DNA from: Fen-1038 sp042408355
Lineage (GTDB): Bacteria; Chloroflexota; Anaerolineae; Anaerolineales; Villigracilaceae
Direction of reading: 5' to 3'
DNA: 64,000 nt
Assembly: GCA_042408355.1 (NCBI GenBank)
Contig: JBHORD010000161.1
Location: 3,612-67,611, forward strand
The translations under genes and the position numbers were made by a program. The notes under the pieces are model-generated. The model had not been told where the DNA came from. It saw nothing but the letters and a program-made list of their open reading frames with translations, and searched no databases. Every line of letters starts with the position of its first letter. Position 1 is the first letter of the stretch. Shown here piece by piece: positions 7,149-15,765 of this stretch.

Positions 7149-8816
7149 ATGAGGGCGGATCCAGGCGTCCGCTCTTCGATTGAGATGGATTTCAAGGAAC
7201 TCTTCAAGCAGCGTATCCTCCGCGGGCTTGTCCGCAGATACAACAATCTCAAAATCGCGGCGATGGCGCGGCGGGTTGTGAAACACGCGCCGCCGCCGAC
7301 AGGCGCGCCGGTTGTTTTTTTTAAGGCCTCCACAGGCATTGATGATCTTTCATGGAACAGCGGGTTTCATTTGCTGGCGTCTTGGGCGCTACGCTTGAAA
7401 GGAATCCCGGTTCTGTATTTTGCCTGCAATTCAGGCATGAGCAAATGCGTGCTGGGAACGAATCGGGATGACCCGCATAAAGCGATGCCGTGCAGGTCGT
7501 GTGTGTATCAATCGCGAACACTTTACCAAAACGTTCCGGCATTTGAACGTTCGAGCGTTGGAACGTCGGTGAAGTGGTTTGACTATCAACGCGATGCCCA
7601 ACTCGCCTCTGTCGTTGAGAATCTCTCCCTGCAGGAACTTATGGCTTTTGAGTGGCAGGGCGTTCCGCTTGGAAAATTGTGCCTCCCCGGCCTGCGTTGG
7701 ATTCTGCGTATTCATCATCTGAACGATGACGAGAACACGCGCTATCTTTTGCGCGAGTATATTTTGTCGGCGTGGAATGTGGCGCAGAAGTTTTCAAAAT
7801 TTCTGGACGAGACGCATCCGCGCGCCATGGTTGTGTTCAATGGACAGTTCTTTCCCGAAGCGGCCGCGCGTTACATCGCGCAAAGACGCGGCCTCCGCGT
7901 GATCACTCATGAAGTTGGACTCCAACCCGCCTCCGCCTTCTTTACGGATGGAGAAGCGACGGCGTATCCCATCCATATCCCCGATGAGTTTGAACTGAAT
8001 GATGAACAAAACGCAAGACTCGACGCGTATCTTGCAAAGCGTTTTCAGGGCGACTTTACGATGGCGGGCATCAGATTCTGGGCAGACATGAAGGGACTCG
8101 ACGAGGCGTTTTTGCGAAAGGCGGCGGAGTTCAAACAGGTTGTGCCGATCTTTACCAATGTCATCTTCGACACCAGCCAGCCGCATGCCAACACCGTTTT
8201 CGAGGATATGTTCGACTGGCTGGATATGGCTCTCGAAGTCATCCGCGAACATCGCGAGACGCTGTTCGTCATCCGCGCTCACCCCGACGAACTGCGCGTG
8301 AGAAAATCCAGCCGCGAGACGGTTGAGGATTGGGTGAGCCGCCGCGGCGTCGGGAACGAGCCGAATGTGATCTTCATCGGTCCGAAAGAAGCGTTGAGTT
8401 CGTACGAGTTGATTCAAAAGTCAAAATTTGTGATGGTGTATAACTCGACGATTGGATTGGAAGCCTCGATCATGGGCGCGGCGGTATTGTGCGCGGGCAA
8501 AGCGCGCTTTACACAATATCCGACTGTGTTCTTTCCGCACACCGTTGAAGAGGTAAGAGGAAAGATGAAGGAATTCCTGGACGCCGCGGAGATCGAAGTT
8601 CCGGCGGAGTTCAAGCGCAATGCGAGGAGATTTTTATATTATCAGTTGTTCAAAACCTCATTGCCGTTCGGCGATTTTCTTGAGCCGTCCATACGCACAA
8701 CACAGACGCGGTTGAAGTCGTTTGAATTGGAGGCGTTATTGCCCGAGAATTCAAAAACGATGGAGGCCATCTTTGACGGCTTGTTAAATAACGGCGATTT
8801 TTTGTTGAAGGAATAA
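7149..8816 (+). CDS. Capsule-type polysaccharide biosynthesis glycosyltransferase (GT-B fold)
   Basis: A 555-residue soluble protein resembling capsule polysaccharide synthesis proteins. The C-terminal half has the GT-B nucleotide-sugar signature region: FVIRAHPDELR near 375, then KFVMVYNSTIGLEASIMGA near 425, the usual St/xE-type donor pocket. The N-terminal domain has an unusual cysteine cluster (CNSGMSKC then CRSC, residues 95-120) that could bind metal. ATG 7149 directly follows the previous stop; the Met at residue 13 (7185) is an alternative start. An 8-nt tandem repeat at 7528-7567 is translated within the N-terminal domain. The sugar it transfers is not identifiable. Confidence 0.68.
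   Translation: MRADPGVRSSIEMDFKELFKQRILRGLVRRYNNLKIAAMARRVVKHAPPPTGAPVVFFKASTGIDDLSWNSGFHLLASWALRLKGIPVLYFACNSGMSKCVLGTNRDDPHKAMPCRSCVYQSRTLYQNVPAFERSSVGTSVKWFDYQRDAQLASVVENLSLQELMAFEWQGVPLGKLCLPGLRWILRIHHLNDDENTRYLLREYILSAWNVAQKFSKFLDETHPRAMVVFNGQFFPEAAARYIAQRRGLRVITHEVGLQPASAFFTDGEATAYPIHIPDEFELNDEQNARLDAYLAKRFQGDFTMAGIRFWADMKGLDEAFLRKAAEFKQVVPIFTNVIFDTSQPHANTVFEDMFDWLDMALEVIREHRETLFVIRAHPDELRVRKSSRETVEDWVSRRGVGNEPNVIFIGPKEALSSYELIQKSKFVMVYNSTIGLEASIMGAAVLCAGKARFTQYPTVFFPHTVEEVRGKMKEFLDAAEIEVPAEFKRNARRFLYYQLFKTSLPFGDFLEPSIRTTQTRLKSFELEALLPENSKTMEAIFDGLLNNGDFLLKE
7528..7567. repeat. Period-8 tandem repeat inside the capsule-type gene
   Basis: Five 8-nt units AAAACGTT, CCGGCATT, TGAACGTT, CGAGCGTT and GGAACGTC, read through in frame. 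The consensus NNAACGTT matches the intergenic repeat at 33717-33748. Confidence 0.5.
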
Positions 8817-8984
8817 AAGGCATGAACCCGGAGCGCAAAGGAAATCCGGGAAAAAGCCTGCAAAGGCTCAACCCTTTTCCGTTTTGCGCGCTTCGCAAAA
8901 CGTTGGGAAGCGCGTTCTTTGCGGCTGAGGCTTTTCCGTCAGAAAGGGGACGGTCATAATTTCTGTGCGGCCATCGCAAAGGGT

Positions 8985-9860
8985 CTATGACTTGATCAAC
9001 GGCTTGAAACCTTCGCCCAGCGCTTCATACGCCTGACCGATCACGATAAACGCCAGGGGATCAATTTCCTGAACGATTGCCTTTAGTTGAGACACTTCCG
9101 AGCGGGTAATTACAGAATAAAGTACGGGGCGGTCTGCGCCGGTATACGCGCCCGTGCCGTGAAGGATTGTTACGCCGCGTTCCAGTTCGTCCAGCACGCG
9201 CTGTGAAACGAGATCGGGCCTGGATGTGATGATGAGCGCGGTACGGACGGTTCCTGAACCTTCAAGCGTCAACTCCGAAACAAGTCCGCTGACATAAAGC
9301 GTGATGATGGCGTACAGCGCCTGCTTCCAGCCGAAAACAAACCCCGCGGCGAGGATGACTGCCGAATCAACGATCAGATAACTTTGCGTCATCGAGACGC
9401 CGCGATAGTGATTGAGAATGCGCGCCAGAACATCGGAGCCGCCGCTTGTGCCGCGGGCGCGGTATACGAGTCCGTATCCAACGCCGCTGACCACCGCGCC
9501 GTAAAGCGAGTTGAGGAAGATGTCATCCGTCAAGCCGTTGGCGGGAAAAAGATTGAGGCGCGGAATCAGATCCACGAAAAGGGAATACATTGCGACGGCG
9601 AAGGCAGTGCGCAGTGCGAAGCGCCGTCCGCCGAGAAAACGCCATCCCAAAAGAAACAGAGGAACATTTCCGACAAGCACCATCACGCCGATCGGCCAGT
9701 TTGTGTAATGATTGATCAGCTGGGAAATGCCGGAAACGCCGCCGCTGGCAAGATCTGCCGGAACGAGGAAGAGACGCAAGCCGATTGCCTGGATCAACGC
9801 GCCCATGAAGAGCAGGATGTAATCAAAGAACAGGGGCCAGAAGCGTTTGAGTGAATTCAT
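8985..9860 (-). CDS. YitT-family membrane protein with C-terminal DUF2179 domain
   Basis: 291 residues. Five or six hydrophobic segments occupy residues 10-200, including the family-typical LASGGVSGISQLIN near 37 and RGTSGGSDVLARIL near 135. A soluble C-terminal domain of about 80 residues (TSRPDLVSQRVLDELERGVT onward) matches DUF2179. Function is unproven; YitT proteins are proposed transporters. It is oriented opposite to the glycan genes and separated from them by 168 nt without a recognisable gene. It shares its strand with the dehydrogenase upstream, 57 nt away. Confidence 0.85.
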   Translation of the reverse strand: MNSLKRFWPLFFDYILLFMGALIQAIGLRLFLVPADLASGGVSGISQLINHYTNWPIGVMVLVGNVPLFLLGWRFLGGRRFALRTAFAVAMYSLFVDLIPRLNLFPANGLTDDIFLNSLYGAVVSGVGYGLVYRARGTSGGSDVLARILNHYRGVSMTQSYLIVDSAVILAAGFVFGWKQALYAIITLYVSGLVSELTLEGSGTVRTALIITSRPDLVSQRVLDELERGVTILHGTGAYTGADRPVLYSVITRSEVSQLKAIVQEIDPLAFIVIGQAYEALGEGFKPLIKS

Positions 9861-9917
9861 TCATTTCCCGTCGGCGCAGATCTGCGTATCTGCCTGGGCG
9901 GATACATGGCTCCGCTT

Positions 9918-10811
9918 TTACGCTTCGTCCAGCAAATTCACCCCCGCCATTTTTTCGATCACGCCAATCACCGCCGAATTGTCCAGCTCGCCCATGCCCA
10001 TGTCAATCATTTGCTGGAAAAGTTTTGTGTGTTCCGATGCGGATACAAGCGGCACGTTATATTCGCGCGCCGTGTCCATCACAATCTTCAAATCTTTCAA
10101 TTGCATGTATGCCTTGAAACCCGGATTGCGGTTGCCGACAAACAAACGCGGCGGTTTGACATCGAGAGTCCAGCATTGGGCCGCGCCGGCTTTGATCGCC
10201 TCCACGACTTTTCGCGGATCAACGCCGGATTTGCGCGCGAAAATCAATAACTCGCCCATGGCGACCATCTGCGCCGCGACCATGATCTGATTTGCCGCTT
10301 TCGCGACCTGGCCCGCGCCGGATTCGCCCACGAGCGTGATCGTTTTTCCCATGGCCTGAAACACCGGCAAGACTCTTTCAAACGCGGATTGATCGCCGCC
10401 GGCCATGATGGTCAGCGTGCCGTTCTTCGCGCCAATATCTCCGCCGGAGACCGGCGCGTCCAGCGACAACACGCCTTTCTCTGAAAGCTTCTCCGCGATC
10501 ATGCGCGCCGAGGCGGGCTTGATGGTCGAATTGTCAACGAAGATCAGACCTTTGTGCGCGCCTTCGATGATTCCTTTTTCGCCGAGCACAACCTGTTCAA
10601 CGTCCGGCGTATCCGGCAGGTTCGTGAAGACCACATCCACCTGCGCGGCGACCACAGCGGGCGAACTGGCGGCAACGGCGCCTTCCGCCACGAGTTCGTC
10701 CACAGCGGCGCGTGAACGATTATGGACAACCAGCGGAAAACCCGCCTTGAGAATATTGCGGGCAATGGACTTGCCCATGAGTCCGAGACCGATGTATCCG
10801 ACCTTGAGCAT
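9918..10811 (-). CDS. NAD(P)-dependent beta-hydroxyacid dehydrogenase (3-hydroxyisobutyrate / tartronate semialdehyde reductase family)
   Basis: 297 residues. The Rossmann motif GYIGLGLMG is at 5-13 with HNRS following strand 2, which suggests NADP preference. The substrate-binding DAPVSGGDIGAKNGTL is near 120, and the catalytic Lys motif in GQVAKAANQIM near 167. Family members oxidise or reduce beta-hydroxy acids such as 3-hydroxyisobutyrate, tartronate semialdehyde or succinic semialdehyde; the substrate cannot be told from these motifs. The start has GGAAGGAG upstream (complement of 10815-10825), with a TATAAT-like -10 about 30 nt away. Confidence 0.85.
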   Translation of the reverse strand: MLKVGYIGLGLMGKSIARNILKAGFPLVVHNRSRAAVDELVAEGAVAASSPAVVAAQVDVVFTNLPDTPDVEQVVLGEKGIIEGAHKGLIFVDNSTIKPASARMIAEKLSEKGVLSLDAPVSGGDIGAKNGTLTIMAGGDQSAFERVLPVFQAMGKTITLVGESGAGQVAKAANQIMVAAQMVAMGELLIFARKSGVDPRKVVEAIKAGAAQCWTLDVKPPRLFVGNRNPGFKAYMQLKDLKIVMDTAREYNVPLVSASEHTKLFQQMIDMGMGELDNSAVIGVIEKMAGVNLLDEA

Positions 10812-10873
10812 GGAGAAAACTCCTTCCGAAAAGTTGATGAGATTATAACCTGCCGCCCCCGCTGAAGCGTGGA

Positions 10874-10907
10874 TGAAAAAAAACCGGCTTCGAAGCGGAA
10901 GCCGGTT
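10874..10907 (-). terminator. Rho-independent terminator after the SIMPL gene
   Basis: Perfect 10-bp stem (10882-10891 with 10898-10907), 6-nt loop and a run of eight T on the minus strand. Confidence 0.9.
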
Positions 10908-10926
10908 CTATTCCAGAAAGAAGCGG

Positions 10927-11655
10927 TTATTTGATCTCGTACGTGATGTTAACCGTAACGGTCAGAGTCATTTGTCCCGATTGAATCGGTACGGATGGCG
11001 CCGCCAGCGCCGCACCGCCGCCTCTGCCAAATGTATCCATGATCGGCATGGGAATGTTGTTGGTGAAACTCAAGGTCTGAATATCGCCGAGCGTTACGCC
11101 TGCATCGCTGGCAAGCTGTTGGGCTTGCATCTGCGCATCTTTGACGGCCTGTGCGCGCGCCTGCTTGAGATAGGACGACTTGTCCTGCACGTCGAACTGA
11201 ATGCTGTTGACGCTGTTCGCGCCGCTGTTCACCGCCGCATCCAGCATGTCGCCGAGTTGATCCAATTTGCGGACGGTCACATTCACGGTGTTATCAACCA
11301 CATAAGTCGTCCCGGTCTTCTGATTGGTCTGCGGATCATACTGGGAGTTCGGGTAAATGCTGAAATTGCTGGTGCGAATATCCTTCGCGTCCACGCCCGC
11401 CGCCTTGATGGCGTTGATCACCTGCTGAGTCTGCGTGTTATTCTCGGCGACCGCGTCGGCCGCGGTGGTTTTCTCGGTATGAACGCCGATGTTGATATAA
11501 GCAATGTCCGGCGTCATGTCAACCATGCCGGTGCCGGTCACAACCAGCGTTCGCGGAGGAGGCAGGGGGCTGGCGGCGATCGTTGCCGGCCCACAGGCGC
11601 TGAGTGCAATGGCCGCAAGCGCGATGACGGTGATAATAAAAGTAGTTCGTTTCAT
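10927..11655 (-). CDS. SIMPL-domain (DUF541) lipoprotein
   Basis: 242 residues with a lipoprotein signal peptide: basic MKRTTF, hydrophobic stretch, and lipobox LSAC ending at Cys 19. The rest is the periplasmic/extracytoplasmic SIMPL domain (VVTGTGMVDMTPDIA, then NSVNSIQFDVQDKSS near 165, and a C-terminal TLTVTVNITYEI strand). Function of the family is unclear; members have been linked to oxidative stress and signalling. The start at 11655 is chosen because AAAGGAG lies 6 nt upstream; an earlier in-frame Met lacks a binding site. Monocistronic, with its own terminator. Confidence 0.88.
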   Translation of the reverse strand: MKRTTFIITVIALAAIALSACGPATIAASPLPPPRTLVVTGTGMVDMTPDIAYINIGVHTEKTTAADAVAENNTQTQQVINAIKAAGVDAKDIRTSNFSIYPNSQYDPQTNQKTGTTYVVDNTVNVTVRKLDQLGDMLDAAVNSGANSVNSIQFDVQDKSSYLKQARAQAVKDAQMQAQQLASDAGVTLGDIQTLSFTNNIPMPIMDTFGRGGGAALAAPSVPIQSGQMTLTVTVNITYEIK

Positions 11656-11789
11656 TCGATTCTCCTTTGATGGTTTCATGTTTAGGACGTTCGGGCGCGG
11701 AGAAAGTTCCCCGCATGTCCCTTGTATTTTATGTCATTTGCCGCTACAATCTTGCACAAATGTTCTAGCCGCAGTGTCATTGGAACAAC

Positions 11790-12974
11790 ATGCCCATTGA
11801 TTATCAGCAAATCTACACCAAGGTAAAAGAGATTGGCGCGGGCGCAAAGGAACGCCGGAAAAAGATAGAAGAGAGAAGAAAGATCGCGCAAGCCCTGCTT
11901 CAACAATACGCGTCTGAATTGGACTTCCTGCGCTCGAAAGCGGATTCCGCCAAAGCGGCCGATCCAAACATCCGTTGCGCTTATCCGCTTAATGAACCGC
12001 TCGATGCGCGCCACCCGCCAGCGGCCTCCGTTAAAGACGCGACCCTCATCGCCGCCGACGGTTCGCAGATCGCCCCCGATCGTCACGCCTCCGTTTTATA
12101 TTCGTTGATCAACATCGGAGTCATTATCTTGAAATCTGCTTCGGGGAACGCGCCGGAAATCAAAACATATTCCGACTTGCGATACGGCGACGAACTTTAT
12201 TCCAATCACAGCATAACGACCGAAGATATGATTGCTTTGGGACGCGATCTTTCGGAACGAATGAAATTGCTTGAATTGGGATTGCAATATCCAAAGCCGG
12301 TGATTACATTGACCGACGGCCCGATCGAGTTGTGGGGCGCGGAGGGAAGCGCTCAGGAGGAATACCGCCGCAACCGCGAGAAACATCTTTCCATTCTTTC
12401 GCAGATGCAATCGGAGAATATCATCACCGCGGGTTATATTGACAAACCCGCCGCGGATTTGGTGACGCGCCTGCTGGAGATCAGTCAGGTCCGCGAGAAC
12501 GAAATGAAGACGGTGCGCGACGCCCATTCACTGCGCGGCGTGACGGATCGCTGGTTGTTCGGCGAAGAAGGCCGTCCGCTTTTGAAGAAAGGCGAGCGTT
12601 CGGCGATTTTTGTCATCCAATCGAGTTCCCGAAACCATTACACGGGCAAATTGGAAATTCGATTCTTTTATTTGAACGTCGGCAGCGACAAATATCCATG
12701 GATCGTGCGCGTGGAAATTCCGGCGTGGGTGGCGGACGACAGGGAAAAAGTGGATTTATTGCACATATCGTTGTTGGAACAATGCGGGATCATGGGCGCA
12801 AAACCCTATCCGTATCTTTTGCATCGCGCCCACGAGACGGCTTTGGTGAAGCATGAGGAGAGAAAACAAATCGAGCAAATGTTGACGCAGGAACTTCGCC
12901 GCCAAAGCGAAGAAGTGGAGGAAGGTTCTTATAAACAATCGGCGAAGGATTTAAAAGGAAGATCGAGAATGTAG
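11790..12974 (+). CDS. nurA: NurA-like nuclease
   Basis: 394-residue NurA-domain protein. NurA is a 5'-3' nuclease that acts with the HerA translocase in double-strand-break end resection. The catalytic Asp motif AADGSQI has D90, and a second acidic motif TLTDGPIE has D176, with the family C-terminal pattern AHETALVKHEERK near 350. A charged coiled-coil-like segment covers residues 10-55. It is followed, 42 nt later, by a small beta-rich protein and then, 1 kb later, by herA, reproducing the NurA-HerA pairing best known from archaea. Confidence 0.87.
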   Translation: MPIDYQQIYTKVKEIGAGAKERRKKIEERRKIAQALLQQYASELDFLRSKADSAKAADPNIRCAYPLNEPLDARHPPAASVKDATLIAADGSQIAPDRHASVLYSLINIGVIILKSASGNAPEIKTYSDLRYGDELYSNHSITTEDMIALGRDLSERMKLLELGLQYPKPVITLTDGPIELWGAEGSAQEEYRRNREKHLSILSQMQSENIITAGYIDKPAADLVTRLLEISQVRENEMKTVRDAHSLRGVTDRWLFGEEGRPLLKKGERSAIFVIQSSSRNHYTGKLEIRFFYLNVGSDKYPWIVRVEIPAWVADDREKVDLLHISLLEQCGIMGAKPYPYLLHRAHETALVKHEERKQIEQMLTQELRRQSEEVEEGSYKQSAKDLKGRSRM

Positions 12975-13016
12975 CCCCACCCGCCTGAAGGCCGGGGCGG
13001 GACGAAGGAAAAACCC

Positions 13017-13610
13017 ATGACTCAACCCATTGAAATCGGACGATTACTGCGCGCCGGCACGACCGGCTTCATCGCGGGATGCCGCGTCAATCAACTCGAC
13101 GCGCCGTCGCTTGGGGCATTGGTGCGCGCGCCGTTGAGCGAAGACTATCAAGTTTATGGATTGATTCACGACATCCACATTGACGATGACGGACTCGTGC
13201 GCCAGCTTGTCACCGCGGTTAACGTCAGCGCCGACGTGTTGCACGATAACCGCGAGAATCGCGTCGTGCCGGTCGAGATGTCTGTGCTGGCGGCGGGCTA
13301 CGAACAGGGCGGAAAAATCTACCATCTGCTTCCGCCGCGTCCGCCGTTGAGCCTGGATGTGATTTATTTGTGCGATGAGAAGGAATTGAAACGTTTTGTG
13401 ACGGCGGGAAAATTTGGTTATTTCCGCCACATTCTGCGGGCCGATGATTTGCCTGTCGGCGAAATCCTCGCGGCGCATTTGAAGCAGGTGCAGGAGAAAG
13501 TCAAAGATAAGGCATGGATTGAAAACGCAACGCATGAATTGATCACCTTGCTGCGCGACGATTATCCAACGTTGATGAGCGTTCTCGGCGCGCTGGGGGA
13601 AATCGTTTAA
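13017..13610 (+). CDS. HAS-barrel-like protein of the NurA-HerA operon
   Basis: 197 residues. The N-terminal 90 residues (GRLLRAGTTGFIAGCR, then GALVRAPL, then YQVYGLIHDIHIDDDG) have the short-strand pattern of the HAS-barrel found at the N terminus of HerA and related ATPases. The C-terminal half is helical with no motif I recognise. Position between nurA and herA, same strand, with AAGGA before ATG 13017, suggests a third subunit of the resection complex or an adaptor. The barrel assignment is pattern-based inference. Confidence 0.55.
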   Translation: MTQPIEIGRLLRAGTTGFIAGCRVNQLDAPSLGALVRAPLSEDYQVYGLIHDIHIDDDGLVRQLVTAVNVSADVLHDNRENRVVPVEMSVLAAGYEQGGKIYHLLPPRPPLSLDVIYLCDEKELKRFVTAGKFGYFRHILRADDLPVGEILAAHLKQVQEKVKDKAWIENATHELITLLRDDYPTLMSVLGALGEIV

Positions 13611-13629
13611 CCGCGAAGGGCACCAGGAA

Positions 13630-13664
13630 GATCTTTGATTGACGATTGAAGATTTCGGATTGAG
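13630..13664. repeat. Period-7 tandem repeat (GATTNNN / NNNAATC)
   Basis: Five 7-nt units GATCTTT, GATTGAC, GATTGAA, GATTTCG and GATTGAG between the HAS-barrel-like gene and the four-helix-bundle gene. Read on the other strand it is the same AATYNNN family as at 13977 and 21023. Confidence 0.6.
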
Positions 13665-13684
13665 GAAAGGCAGAGGAGTCTTTG

Positions 13685-13960
13685 ATGAACGAGGAAGACT
13701 TAAAGCGAAGGACAAAACAATTCGGCTTGCGCGTGATCAAGTTGGTTGAGTCTTTGCCAGGCACATCCACTGCGCGGATAATCGGAAATCAACTTTTGCG
13801 TTCAGGCATGCCAGTCGGAGCGAATTATCGAACTGCTTGCCGCGGAAAATCAAAAGCAGACTTTATCGCCAAGGCTGGCATATCTTTGGAAGAAGCTGAT
13901 GAACGGGTCGCAATCTTTACCGCATCCATCCAAACCGCGAGAGCGCATCTAAGGTCATGA
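13685..13960 (+). CDS. Four-helix bundle (23S rRNA intervening-sequence type) protein, internally shortened
   Basis: 91 residues. The first 70 match the four-helix bundle family closely (IGNQLLRSGMPVGANYR, then KSKADFIAKAGISLEEADE). Family members are usually about 115-125 residues; there, a first EADE-like motif is followed by a helix of roughly 30 residues and a second EADE before VAIFxASIxTAR. Here EADERVAIFTASIQTAR joins the two directly, as if the segment between two similar motifs was deleted in frame. GAGGAG lies 6 nt before ATG 13685. Probably a non-functional or altered remnant inserted between the HAS-barrel-like gene and herA. Confidence 0.75.
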   Translation: MNEEDLKRRTKQFGLRVIKLVESLPGTSTARIIGNQLLRSGMPVGANYRTACRGKSKADFIAKAGISLEEADERVAIFTASIQTARAHLRS

Positions 13961-13967
13961 GGTTACT

Positions 13968-15671
13968 ATGGTCGGCAATCAACAATCTGAAATCAACAAT
14001 CTGAAATCCATTATCGGTTACATCATCGGCGGCGGGTTGAAGGAAAACTTCCGGGCGCGGCTTACCGTCCCGGCGCAGGACGTGCAGGAGGGCGCGTTCG
14101 TCGTTATCGAAAATTCCAATTGGCGGTATTACGGCTTGGTCACCGACATCCAACTCGGCGCCACCGACCCGCGCTTTGCAGACGAACAAACCGAAGCGCG
14201 TCTGCCCGCCTCGATTGCGAAAGCGTTGCACGGTCAAACGCTGTATACGAATCTCGAAATCCTTCCGGCGTTGATGCAGGACATCGGTCCCGACCCGGCC
14301 TCGGCGGAGTATAAAAAATGGAGGCAGGAACATCCCGAAGACCCGCAGCCGCTTCCCGTCAAGACCGTACCGCCGCACCATTCAGCCGTCGAGATGGCGC
14401 GCCCCGAACACATCGCGGGCATCTTCGGCGAACCGGGCGATAAAAACTTCGTCGTCGGCTACACGCGCGAGCAGGGACATCCCGTGTGCATTGATTTGGA
14501 GAAATTCGTCCAGCGTTCATCGGGCGTGTTCGGCGCGACCGGAACCGGCAAGTCGTTTTTGACGCGGCTCGTGCTGGCGGGATTGATTCATTACAACAAA
14601 GCCTCGGCGCTGGTGTTCGACATGCACAACGAATATGGATTCGACGATACCGCCTCCGATACGCACATGCGCGTGATCGGATTGAAGAGCAAGTTCGCGT
14701 CGAGGGTGCGCGTGGTCGGATTGGGCGCGGGCGCAAAGATTCGCGGTTCGGCCCCGGATTTCAATCTGGAGATCGCGGAAAGCGACATCTCCACGTCTGA
14801 CATCGAACTGCTGACGCGTGAACTCGATTTAAAAGAGACGACTGCCACCACACTCGACGCTCTGTGGAATTCGTTCAAGAGCGAGTGGTTCAGCGAATTC
14901 AAGAACATGACTCAGGAAGTCGTCACAACCGAAGATGGGAAGAAGGTCCCCGCGAATGGAAGCGTGGCCGCCTGGGCCAGCGCCAACGGGGTCAACGTGA
15001 TGGCGGCGGAGGCGCTGCACAACAAACTGCGGCGTTTGTTCAACAGACAATACATCGTTTCCAGGCCCGCCGCGGATTCGATCAAAGAGATCATCGCCAC
15101 GCTCGAAAACGGAGGGCACATCGTGTTGTCGTTCGGCGAGTTTGAAAGCGATTTGGATTATCTGCTTGTCTCCAACCTGCTGACGCGCCGCATCCGTGAA
15201 GCGTGGGAGAAAAAGACCAACGCCTATCGCACGACCGGAAAAGAGGAACCGCGTCCGCTGGTGATTGTGATCGAAGAAGCGCATAAACTGTTGAACCGCG
15301 AGATGGCGGCGCAGACCACTTTTGCGACGATTGCGCGTGAACTGCGGAAATATTATGTGACCCTGCTGGTCATTGATCAGCGCCCGTCGCAAATCTATGA
15401 CGAGGTCATGTCACAGCTTGGCACGCGCATCTCGGGCTGGCTGGGCGACGATGAGGACATCCACGCGGTGCTTTCGGGGCTTTCGGGACGTGAAGCCTTA
15501 CGCGGCATGCTGGCGAGACTCCAACCGAAGGAAGAAGTCCTGCTGTTGGGGTGGGGCGTGCCGATGCCATTGCCGGTGAAGTCGCGGCGATATGACGATG
15601 AATTCTGGAAGGAGTTGTTGGGCGGGGGGAGGCTGAGCCGGGAACAGACTTTAAGGGAGTTGGGGTATTGA
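13968..15671 (+). CDS. herA: HerA-like hexameric DNA translocase ATPase
   Basis: 567 residues. After an N-terminal beta-barrel (residues 25-180) comes a FtsK/HerA P-loop domain: Walker A GATGTGKS at 189-196, Walker B PLVIVIEEAHKLL near 430, and a DQRPSQI sensor region near 468. HerA works with NurA in end resection. ATG 13968 has GAGG 5 nt upstream, so the start is well supported, although residues 4-14 (NQQSEINNLKS) are encoded by a period-7 repeat and unlikely to be ancestral. It follows the shortened four-helix gene by 7 nt. Confidence 0.9.
   Translation: MVGNQQSEINNLKSIIGYIIGGGLKENFRARLTVPAQDVQEGAFVVIENSNWRYYGLVTDIQLGATDPRFADEQTEARLPASIAKALHGQTLYTNLEILPALMQDIGPDPASAEYKKWRQEHPEDPQPLPVKTVPPHHSAVEMARPEHIAGIFGEPGDKNFVVGYTREQGHPVCIDLEKFVQRSSGVFGATGTGKSFLTRLVLAGLIHYNKASALVFDMHNEYGFDDTASDTHMRVIGLKSKFASRVRVVGLGAGAKIRGSAPDFNLEIAESDISTSDIELLTRELDLKETTATTLDALWNSFKSEWFSEFKNMTQEVVTTEDGKKVPANGSVAAWASANGVNVMAAEALHNKLRRLFNRQYIVSRPAADSIKEIIATLENGGHIVLSFGEFESDLDYLLVSNLLTRRIREAWEKKTNAYRTTGKEEPRPLVIVIEEAHKLLNREMAAQTTFATIARELRKYYVTLLVIDQRPSQIYDEVMSQLGTRISGWLGDDEDIHAVLSGLSGREALRGMLARLQPKEEVLLLGWGVPMPLPVKSRRYDDEFWKELLGGGRLSREQTLRELGY
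13977..14011. repeat. Period-7 tandem repeat encoding the HerA N terminus
   Basis: AATCAAC and AATCTGA alternate twice, followed by AATCCAT. The repeat lies inside herA just after its start codon. Confidence 0.65.
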
Positions 15672-15733
15672 AAAATAGGGTAACCCATCCCCTCTTCCAT
15701 CCCCGGTGGGAGTTGAAATTGTTACGCAATGCA

Positions 15734-15753
15734 GGACAAATGTCCGCTATAAT
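15734..15753 (+). promoter_or_regulatory. Putative promoter with overlapping operator for the BrnT module
   Basis: GGACAAATGTCC (15734-15745), a palindrome with 5-bp arms, lies 2 nt before a consensus TATAAT at 15748-15753. The position is what an autoregulating antitoxin operator would occupy; no convincing -35 is visible. Confidence 0.4.
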
Positions 15754-15765
15754 GAATATAGAACC

